A DNA stretch of 9,368 nt from Fidelibacterota bacterium UBA1611 (GTDB taxonomy: Bacteria > Fidelibacterota > Marinisomatia > Marinisomatales > UBA1611), in NCBI GenBank assembly GCA_002321855.1, contig DCMX01000039.1:1-9368 (forward strand), read 5' to 3'. Under the pieces are notes generated by a model. That model had not been told where the DNA came from and did not search any database. It saw only the letters and a list, made by a program, of their open reading frames with translations. Each line of letters opens with the position of its first letter. Position 1 is the stretch's first letter. This document shows positions 1 to 6,022 of this stretch, in pieces. The position numbers and the translations under genes are program-made.

Positions 1-509
1 CCTTCCTGCATTCGAGCACCACCGGAAGAACATATTAATACCAAAGGAATCTTCTTTTTGCCAGCAGTTACAATCGCTCTTGAAACAGACTCTCCAACTA
101 CGGAACCCATACTACCACCAATAAAAGAAAAATTCATAAATCCAAGGATTATGGATCTCTTCCTTAGTTTACCAGAATAAATCTTGATAGCATCAAGGTC
201 TCCGGTCTTCCGCCTTGCACCACTAATTTGTGTGCTATATTTCTCACCTGCTTTAAAACCTAAAAAGTCTTTTGATGCAAGCGTTGAAAAAAGTTGGGTT
301 TCTGATCCTTTATCTATCAATAGATCTAAATAAATCTCTGGAGAAACACGGAAATGATGCTGACAGTGATGGCAGACAGAAAGATTTTTTTCCAATTCAG
401 GACGAAAAAGAATTTCATCACAGGAATTACATTTTTCCCATAAACCATCTGGTATCGATTTTTTCTCTGAATCCTTGAATTTTTTATCTGTTCTTTTGTA
501 CCAAACCAT
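1..509 (-). CDS. accD: Acetyl-CoA carboxylase carboxyltransferase subunit beta, 3'-truncated by window edge
   Basis: AccD is the zinc-binding beta half of the carboxyltransferase that, with AccA, moves the carboxyl group from biotinyl-AccB to acetyl-CoA to give malonyl-CoA, the first committed step of fatty acid synthesis in the cytoplasm. Reading the minus strand from the ATG at 509 gives 169 codons open to the edge. The N-terminal four-cysteine zinc ribbon is complete: CNSC at residues 27-30 and CHHC at 46-49. The crotonase-like core follows, with GGSMGSVVGE around residue 130-140 and the family hallmark SSGGARMQE at 161-169, where the window ends. Roughly the C-terminal 110 residues of a typical 280-residue AccD lie outside. 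No clear Shine-Dalgarno sequence precedes the ATG; the start is chosen because MVWYKR is a typical AccD beginning. The gene is separated from tsaB by 252 nt, so it probably has its own promoter. Confidence 0.95.
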   Translation of the reverse strand, partial: MVWYKRTDKKFKDSEKKSIPDGLWEKCNSCDEILFRPELEKNLSVCHHCQHHFRVSPEIYLDLLIDKGSETQLFSTLASKDFLGFKAGEKYSTQISGARRKTGDLDAIKIYSGKLRKRSIILGFMNFSFIGGSMGSVVGESVSRAIVTAGKKKIPLVLICSSGGARMQE

Positions 510-761
510 AACTATTTGAGATTAATTTGGTACCATCTGATAGAATAATCATCTTCATAATCAACATAGTATCTATTGATAAAAACATCTTATTAATGAA
601 AGCCAAAATAGAGAAAATGTTTAAAAAAATGAAAGCTACTTTGGTTGACTTTAAAAATACGGTTGATTTAATTAGGATTCGATTTAAATATTTTCTGAGA
701 TAAAACTGTTTTGCAATATTTTGTATGTCAGATAGACCATCAATAGTCCATCAGGGAATAT
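510..761. other. AT-rich intergenic region between tsaB and accD
   Basis: This 252-nt stretch is very AT-rich and is the longest non-coding gap in the window. On the minus strand it would hold the end of the tsaB transcript and the accD promoter and leader. Close to the tsaB stop is an imperfect hairpin (listed separately). Several weak sigma-70-like pairs can be found (for example TTGATG, 17 nt, AATATT), but at this base composition such matches are expected by chance, so none is assigned. A 35-codon reading frame on the plus strand (596-703, lysine-rich) has no ribosome binding site and is not called. No conserved riboswitch or tRNA-like structure is recognised. Confidence 0.6.
731..752 (-). 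terminator. Weak hairpin after tsaB, possible transcript end
   Basis: About 9 nt beyond the tsaB stop, the minus-strand RNA can pair GAUGGACU with GGUCUAUC around a 6-nt AUUGAU loop, an 8-bp stem with two G-U wobbles. No run of uridines follows, so this is not a canonical intrinsic terminator; it may stabilise a 3' end or be chance. The same bases can also be read as an imperfect direct repeat, ATAGACCATC and ATAGTCCATC, in tandem on the plus strand. Confidence 0.22.
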
Positions 762-1427
762 TTATAGCCCGGATTTTATTTTAAATGGTGCTATATAATT
801 TGGGACAAGATCATAGGGATTTTTAACAACCCATTTTCTATAATTATGATCGGCAAGGTACCCAACATTTACCGCAGATGGTTGTGATACGACCGCTTTA
901 AATTTATTACCAATTATTTCATCACATTGCCATTGAAAGATGGTCCTTTCTATAGGAACCTTTTTTTTCACATCATCCCAATTATTTACTTCGATGTTTC
1001 CTGCTTCAACAGGCAATTTATCAATCCAATTAACGTGTTGAGAAAATACCTGAGTTCTATGAGACCAAATCAATCCGTATGTAGGATATTTATTTCGGAC
1101 TTGATATGCCAAAGACATCATTGTGGGGACAGGTATAATTGGTAAGTTTTTTGAATAAGCTAATCCTTTGGCAAAACTTAGACCAATGCGTAATCCAGTA
1201 AAGGAACCTGGTCCAATGCTAACAGCGATCCCGTTGAGATCAGCTAAACGAAATTTTGTTTTATTTTTTAACTCTATGAAAAAATCTGGAAGAATCTCTG
1301 CATGTTTCCTTGGAGCACTTTCTTCTATACAACCAATACTCTCACCATTAACAATATATGCTAATCCACATATAATGGACGAAGTTTCTATCGATAGAAT
1401 TCTTCTTCCGCTGGTCACTATTATCAA
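762..1427 (-). CDS. tsaB: tRNA t6A37 threonylcarbamoyltransferase complex subunit TsaB
   Basis: TsaB is the inactive ASKHA-fold paralogue of TsaD; it pairs with TsaD and TsaE to transfer threonylcarbamoyl from threonylcarbamoyl-AMP to A37 of ANN-decoding tRNAs. The 221-residue product has the usual family length (about 220-230). It opens with the ASKHA beta hairpin RRILSIETSS, then carries the family signature RKHAEILP and the very typical SIGPGSFTGLRIGLSFAKGLA around residues 91-111. It ends in a PNYIAPFK segment like that of other TsaB proteins. The frame begins with TTG at 1427, overlapping the tsaE TGA (TTGA). A GTG at 1418 is an alternative start that would put the ILSIETS strand closer to the N-terminus as in relatives. 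An AAGGG lies 3 nt before the TTG and 12 nt before the GTG, so spacing does not decide. The middle is diverged: IWSHRTQVF stands where many relatives have a DARR-type motif. Confidence 0.93.
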   Translation of the reverse strand: MIIVTSGRRILSIETSSIICGLAYIVNGESIGCIEESAPRKHAEILPDFFIELKNKTKFRLADLNGIAVSIGPGSFTGLRIGLSFAKGLAYSKNLPIIPVPTMMSLAYQVRNKYPTYGLIWSHRTQVFSQHVNWIDKLPVEAGNIEVNNWDDVKKKVPIERTIFQWQCDEIIGNKFKAVVSQPSAVNVGYLADHNYRKWVVKNPYDLVPNYIAPFKIKSGL

Positions 1428-1852
1428 ATACCCTTGATGTTAATAATGCGTGTATTTGGGTGGTTTATTAACCTTGAAAATTTTATCTCTATTACGTCTT
1501 CTGGCAATAATGATTGAATCACATCAGCCCATTCTATTAAGGTTACACCATCATGCGGTATCAATAGATCTTCTCCACCCAGATTTAAAAATTCGACTGC
1601 ATTTTTTAATCGATAACAATCTACATGATATAAATTGAAGGGGGATCCTATGTATTCACTCACAAGTTTAAAGGTAGGCGAACCTACACGACCACGGATG
1701 CCAAGTCCTTTTGCAAACCCTTGAGTGAATGTGGTCTTTCCCGTACCCAGCTCTCCCTTTAGAGCAACAACTATACCTATATTTATTCTATTTACTAATT
1801 CTTCAGCGAAAGACTGTGTATCAGCAACCGATTCAGACCGAACTTCTAAAAT
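1424..1852 (-). CDS. tsaE: tRNA t6A37 biosynthesis ATPase TsaE, with anomalous start
   Basis: TsaE is the P-loop ATPase that binds the TsaBD complex and drives multiple turnovers of t6A synthesis. Read through from the end of porX, the frame encodes about 142 residues: Walker A GELGTGKTT at 33-41, the switch-like SPTF at 58-61, the HVDCYRL motif at 76-82 with its acidic Asp78, and IEWAD at 106-110 with the conserved Trp108. The first in-frame ATG, at 1663, would remove the Walker A motif, so it cannot be the true start. Upstream, the frame is open only to a TGA at 1868-1866, and it contains no ATG, GTG or TTG before the conserved SVADTQSFAEEL segment. I place the start at ATT (1852), seven bases after an AAAGGG. 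The alternative is the ATG at 1857, which overlaps the porX stop and would join this frame if one T were added to the T4 run at 1851-1848. Confidence 0.88.
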   Translation of the reverse strand: MLEVRSESVADTQSFAEELVNRINIGIVVALKGELGTGKTTFTQGFAKGLGIRGRVGSPTFKLVSEYIGSPFNLYHVDCYRLKNAVEFLNLGGEDLLIPHDGVTLIEWADVIQSLLPEDVIEIKFSRLINHPNTRIINIKGI

Positions 1853-1853
1853 A

Positions 1854-3410
1854 TCATAACCCTTTCATAATTGCCACTGGAACCAATAACTCTTCCATGG
1901 AGATACCTCCATGTTGAAATGAATTTTTAAATTGGGTTTTATATTTATTTGCTTCGTTTGGATAAACAAAATACACGTCATCCTTGGCAATCAAATAATT
2001 GAATTGAGGACCAAAAACAGGTAGTCTGTATTGCGCGGGATCTTTTATAATTAAAGCATTTCGTTTCCTAGCATTTAAATTCCGGCCATATTTATACCGA
2101 ACCCCGCTGGATGCTTCCCTATCTGCAGCGACCATCACATCTCTTTGGACGCGAATGCTACCATGGTCACTAGTAATGATAACTGTAAACTCGCTATCAC
2201 TAAGTACTTTTAAAACCTTATTAAACCAAGAATTTTCAGTCCAGGAAAGTACTGCAGTTCGATACCCAGCTTCATCGGGAACCATTTCCTTTAATATATC
2301 CATTTGAGAGCTGCGATGGGCAAGTATATCTACAAAATTAACAACTATTGCTAAAATATCAACATTTAGTAAATCTTGAATCGTTTTCTGAAATCTTTGT
2401 CCTTCTTCTACTGCCCATATCTTATGGTAATGTAAAGATTTATCTTTAATTCTATGACGCTTTATCTGATCAACAAGGAAAGTTTTTTCAAACTGATTAA
2501 GACTTGAGGCATGTTCTGACATTATTTTTTTTTGCTCCGGATATTTTTGTACCATCTCATCAGGAAAAAGACCAGAAAAAATTGCATTACGCGAATAGGG
2601 AGTTGCTGATGGTATAAGAGAAACCTGAAATGAAAGATTCACATTAAAAAAGTTCTCTAGAATAGGTAGAATCGACATAAATTGGTCATGCCTCAAGCAA
2701 TCCAGTACAATTAAACAAACTTTACTATTCCTTTTGAGCAATGGCATAATAAAATGGGGGAAAAAGTCAGTAGAAAGTACTGGACGATCATCAGTTGATA
2801 ACCATGAAATGAAATTCTGTTCTATGAAACGAGAAAATTCCCGATTACATGTTTGAATCTGTTCTGTCAGTATATTCCCTAGACCGGTCTCTCTGTATTC
2901 ATCGAATTTCAATTGCCATCTTACCAAGCGATTGTAGAGTTCCCACCAGCCCTGGCACGATAGATCATCCTGTAAACAAGCATTAATATCTTGAAAATCT
3001 TTCAAATAATCTGATGTGGCTCTTTCTTCTCTAAGACTATTTTTCTCCAAAACTTGTTTACAGGCCATGAATATTTGACTTGGGTTCACGGGCTTTATTA
3101 AAAATTGTTCAACCTGGCTTGTGATTGCTTCATCCATTAGCCATTCATCTTCCGTTTTTGTAATCATGATTATTGGCATTGATTTACGTATATCTTTAAT
3201 CGATTGCAATGTTTTCAAACCATCCATCCCAGGCATAGATTGGTCTAGAAGTATTAGATCAAACTGATTTTCCTGGGTAAGGGCAATTGCATCATCACCA
3301 TTGGTAGCTTGTATGAGGTTATATCCTTTTTCTTCAAGAAAAAGGATATGGGGTTTTAGGTGGTGTATCTCGTCATCCACCCATAAAATATTACCACGTG
3401 AGTCTTGCAT
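1854..3410 (-). CDS. porX: PorX-type response regulator with PglZ/alkaline-phosphatase-like effector domain
   Basis: This is a cytoplasmic two-component response regulator of 518 residues, the size of Porphyromonas gingivalis PorX, which with sensor kinase PorY controls the type IX secretion system. Residues 6-122 form a receiver domain opening with NILWVDDE: acidic pocket Asp12/Asp13, phosphoacceptor Asp56 in LLDQSMPGMDG, Thr84 and Lys106 (KPV). A helical linker (about 125-225) leads to a PglZ/alkaline-phosphatase-superfamily domain. Its expected metal and nucleophile residues are present: Asp237 in LDCLRHDQ, Thr269 in PSATPYSRNAIFSG, Asp360 and His364 in NFVDILAH, Asp414-His415 in TSDHGS, and His500 in FQHGG. 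P. gingivalis PorX is reported to cleave oligonucleotides with this domain; the same activity here is an inference. The ATG at 3410 is the only reasonable start because an in-frame TAA lies 21 nt upstream, but no Shine-Dalgarno sequence is visible. No porY-like kinase is in the window. Confidence 0.93.
   Translation of the reverse strand: MQDSRGNILWVDDEIHHLKPHILFLEEKGYNLIQATNGDDAIALTQENQFDLILLDQSMPGMDGLKTLQSIKDIRKSMPIIMITKTEDEWLMDEAITSQVEQFLIKPVNPSQIFMACKQVLEKNSLREERATSDYLKDFQDINACLQDDLSCQGWWELYNRLVRWQLKFDEYRETGLGNILTEQIQTCNREFSRFIEQNFISWLSTDDRPVLSTDFFPHFIMPLLKRNSKVCLIVLDCLRHDQFMSILPILENFFNVNLSFQVSLIPSATPYSRNAIFSGLFPDEMVQKYPEQKKIMSEHASSLNQFEKTFLVDQIKRHRIKDKSLHYHKIWAVEEGQRFQKTIQDLLNVDILAIVVNFVDILAHRSSQMDILKEMVPDEAGYRTAVLSWTENSWFNKVLKVLSDSEFTVIITSDHGSIRVQRDVMVAADREASSGVRYKYGRNLNARKRNALIIKDPAQYRLPVFGPQFNYLIAKDDVYFVYPNEANKYKTQFKNSFQHGGISMEELLVPVAIMKGL
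1860..1866 (-). promoter_or_regulatory. Shine-Dalgarno-like sequence for tsaE, inside the porX end
   Basis: GAAAGGG lies within the last codons of porX. It is 7 nt before the ATT at 1852, a normal spacing, and only 2 nt before the out-of-frame ATG at 1857, which is too close. The spacing therefore leans towards the ATT start, though not decisively. Translation of tsaE is probably coupled to termination of porX. Confidence 0.45.
3321..3349. repeat. Perfect 29-nt palindrome within porX
   Basis: The arms ATATCCTTTTTCTT and AAGAAAAAGGATAT are exact reverse complements of 14 bp around a single central C. It lies in codons 21-30 of porX, encoding the ILFLEEKGY segment that follows the first receiver helix. 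The mRNA could fold into a hairpin with roughly 12 A-U-rich pairs beginning about 60 nt after the start codon. The peptide is conserved in PorX proteins, so the arms may owe part of their symmetry to the protein sequence. Confidence 0.7.
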
Positions 3411-3440
3411 GATATACTGGCTTTGAAATTACTGGTGAAC

Positions 3441-3448
3441 CAAATTTA
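3441..3448 (-). promoter_or_regulatory. Possible Bacteroidota-type -7 promoter element before porX
   Basis: The 68-nt gap between the cyclase and porX contains TAAATTTG on the minus strand, an exact match to the TAnnTTTG -7 element of Bacteroidota promoters, about 30 nt before the porX ATG. A TTTG occurs upstream, but only 12 nt away rather than the usual 17-20 or so, so the -33 box is not convincing. If real, it would give porX-tsaE-tsaB a promoter separate from the cyclase operon. Confidence 0.25.
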
Positions 3449-3478
3449 TTATGGATAATTCAAAATATGATTACAGGA

Positions 3479-6022
3479 TCACTTCGTAACCATTTTCCAA
3501 ACTCCATCCCAATCTTGTTTCGGCGGCTGTTCCATAAAATGCCTGCAGCGTTCCATAAATACAATGGATGGGGTAGTATTTCGCCCTTTAAAATGTAATT
3601 CCATTGACTCAGATTTCTCAAAAAGGTCTAACGCTTTATCCCAATCTCGTTTGAAATAATGATCCAGTCCATTCTCAAACGTCTCAATCAAATCTAGTAC
3701 AGGCCGTTCAACAGATTCTTTGATATCAATTAGCTCATATACACGAACCGGAACCTTTTTACCTTTGACTTGAAGAAAATCAAGGAAACGGAAGACATAT
3801 TCATCATTGGTTGTATCATAAATATTCTCTCCTACAAATATATAAACGCCATATTGTTTCGATGCAGGTTCAAGCCGTGCGGCAAGATTAACTGTGTCTC
3901 CCATCATTGTATACTGCATCCGCATATCCGATCCCATATTACCGGTAACCATGGATCCACAGTTCAATCCAATACGATGGCGCATTGAAAAGACAATATC
4001 TGGCCAGTCACCCTCTTTTTTCCATTTTTCCCTCAGTTCCTTTAATCGCGTACGCATGGCTAAGGCGGTAGCGCAGGCTTTTTTTTCATGGTCTGCAACA
4101 GGAGCTGGAGCACCATAAAAAGCAACAATCGCATCACCGATATATTTATCAAGTGTTCCTTCATGAGCCAACAATACATCTGTCATTGCGGTCAAGTATT
4201 CATTCATGAGCCTTACAAGGCGTTCTGGATCTAATACCTCAGAAAAAGTTGAGAAATCTTGTATATCAGAAAAAAATGCTGTGTGATAGTCTTGTACACC
4301 TCCCAGTTTAGGTGCCTGGTGCTTTTCATGCATTTTATCAATCAGTCCGGGTGAAATATATGTGCCGAACGTATCTTTCAAGAATTTTTTATCTTTTTGT
4401 TCATTTAAAAACTGGAAGATCACATTACTGACATAAGTAATAACGATTCCTGCAAGGGGAGCCACAATTGGCATCACATAGCTCTGACCTGGGTCTGGGA
4501 GTTTCACAAGCAAACTATCATAAATGATATCATATAATGAATGCGGTATAACTGCTGAAATAATGGACTTTACCATCCATAATATATCGTTCGCGAACAA
4601 ACCAAGAGCAAGACCATAATAGATGACACCTTCCATTAGAATGATGATTCCGGCCAGAATGGGGTGCACATCCAGTTTTCTAAAGAGAAAATACGCAATG
4701 ATACATAACCCGGCGATCACAAAAAAATGTACCAGAGGATATGCTCCACCTTGAAAAAGACGGGTTAGTCTTCCCCCAAACACATATAAATAATTTTCAT
4801 GGATGATAGTTTGTATAGCGTTGGCATGCGTCTCAAACCCTGGCGTGTCCTGAGGTATATCCATATAATTATAATATGGGGTCGATTTAACATCATGCAA
4901 CACTTCGACAGATGCACCTATAATGACGATTTTATTGTAAAAAGGTGATCTTGTAATATCATATCCTTGACCAACGCCCATCATAGTCATCATTGCTTTC
5001 CGCTCACTCTCATTATCAATTGCCATGATCCAATCAGGAATCTCACCAGGAATGAATTGACTCATCCAATCTAGGTCTTCAGATAATTCAAAATCCTTTG
5101 TGTCCAAGACTTGTGATAATGGGTAACTGGGGAAAGTGCCCCATGGTGGAAAAGAAGTCCCTGGTAATTTATAATGTGATGGGGGGCCATAATAATTAAC
5201 CAAAAAATTATTTGTTCGGCCGTGGGCTTGAATTGTCAATGGGCCAAAATTCCAGACCAGTTCCTTCTTATTCCAAATCGGTTTGACCGTTTCAGGAATA
5301 TCAAAATATACTTGAACACATTTCAATCCCAATGTTAGATAAGGCGTTTCTATGTCATGGTCCATAAAACCTGCAACACTGTATTCGCGAGAAAAGTTGT
5401 CTATGTCCTTAACATCATTTATCAAACCAGTAGCTGGTTCTGCCTCCATAATTAGTTTAACAGGTTCTGCAATATACTGTGGTGGAATCCGGGTAGCTTC
5501 ACGAACCATCTTAGTATTCATCACAATTCGGGTTCCTTTTTCTTCTGCACTTCTAACAGCATCCGATAAGATAACGTCTCCGTGACCCGGCAGATATTGT
5601 TGAAACTCTTCAGGAAGATTTTTACTGACCCCGCGTAAATATTCAGATCGGGTATCAGGAGAATCAAATTGAATATCAAAGGCAATGACCTTGGCACCAG
5701 CTCGAGATAAGTTTTCAATAGCTCTGGCCCATATATCACCACGAGAATAGGGCCAGGTTATATTTTTTTCTGCCAACAACCGCCATGTTTCATCATCAAC
5801 ATCTATTAGAACCACATCTGTTCCAAGATCAATAATGGTGGAATCAGAAGCGCGCCAACCTGTTAGTGGACCGCGAACTTTATTGAAACGATAATCATAG
5901 GTCTTCAGTTCCAGGAAATCAAAAACTCCCACCCAGTGCAACAAACATGTAAGAAGGATGGACCCGAACGTTAGTGCCAGGTCAATCTGATGGTTCTTGA
6001 TGAATTGTTTGATCTGGTCCAT
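3479..6022 (-). CDS. CHASE2-domain class III adenylate cyclase
   Basis: This 847-residue inner-membrane protein should convert ATP to cAMP in the cytoplasm in response to a periplasmic signal. Residues 14-36 are a first membrane helix. Residues about 40-420 are a CHASE2 sensor domain: VVLIDVDDETW near the start, AGAKVIAFDIQFDSPDTR, and near the end NKIVIIGASVEVLHDVKSTP and PGFETHANAIQTII. Three further membrane helices lie at about 427-447, 453-478 and 517-541. The cyclase domain (about 555-765) has metal ligands Asp586 (FSDIQDFS) and Asp630 (DKYIGDAIVAFYG), with Lys626 and Thr705 (QYTMMGD) as the pair typical of ATP-specific class IIIb cyclases, plus Asn712 and Arg716 (VNLAARLE). All catalytic positions are present. 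A short TPR-like tail (FENGLDHYFKRDWDKALDLF) ends in PPKQDWDGVWKM, common in CHASE2 cyclases. It starts in a TAATG overlap with the preceding barrel gene, with a weak AGG upstream, so the two are probably translationally coupled. Confidence 0.95.
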   Translation of the reverse strand: MDQIKQFIKNHQIDLALTFGSILLTCLLHWVGVFDFLELKTYDYRFNKVRGPLTGWRASDSTIIDLGTDVVLIDVDDETWRLLAEKNITWPYSRGDIWARAIENLSRAGAKVIAFDIQFDSPDTRSEYLRGVSKNLPEEFQQYLPGHGDVILSDAVRSAEEKGTRIVMNTKMVREATRIPPQYIAEPVKLIMEAEPATGLINDVKDIDNFSREYSVAGFMDHDIETPYLTLGLKCVQVYFDIPETVKPIWNKKELVWNFGPLTIQAHGRTNNFLVNYYGPPSHYKLPGTSFPPWGTFPSYPLSQVLDTKDFELSEDLDWMSQFIPGEIPDWIMAIDNESERKAMMTMMGVGQGYDITRSPFYNKIVIIGASVEVLHDVKSTPYYNYMDIPQDTPGFETHANAIQTIIHENYLYVFGGRLTRLFQGGAYPLVHFFVIAGLCIIAYFLFRKLDVHPILAGIIILMEGVIYYGLALGLFANDILWMVKSIISAVIPHSLYDIIYDSLLVKLPDPGQSYVMPIVAPLAGIVITYVSNVIFQFLNEQKDKKFLKDTFGTYISPGLIDKMHEKHQAPKLGGVQDYHTAFFSDIQDFSTFSEVLDPERLVRLMNEYLTAMTDVLLAHEGTLDKYIGDAIVAFYGAPAPVADHEKKACATALAMRTRLKELREKWKKEGDWPDIVFSMRHRIGLNCGSMVTGNMGSDMRMQYTMMGDTVNLAARLEPASKQYGVYIFVGENIYDTTNDEYVFRFLDFLQVKGKKVPVRVYELIDIKESVERPVLDLIETFENGLDHYFKRDWDKALDLFEKSESMELHFKGRNTTPSIVFMERCRHFMEQPPKQDWDGVWKMVTK

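Noticed and set aside
272..478. Plus-strand open frame opposite accD
   Set aside because: It is antisense to the AccD zinc ribbon and core, whose motifs are unmistakable on the minus strand; the plus-strand product shows no domain.
596..703. Plus-strand 35-codon lysine-rich reading frame in the tsaB-accD gap
   Set aside because: No ribosome binding site, no recognisable domain, and the composition follows the local AT-richness; length is within chance expectation.
927..1437. Plus-strand open frames opposite tsaB
   Set aside because: They lie entirely within tsaB, which carries the GPGSFTGLR signature on the other strand; they have no independent coding signs.
4515..4545. Local palindrome around ATGATATCAT in the cyclase gene
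   Set aside because: Short, imperfect beyond the core and within coding sequence for the SLYDIIYDS segment; consistent with chance.
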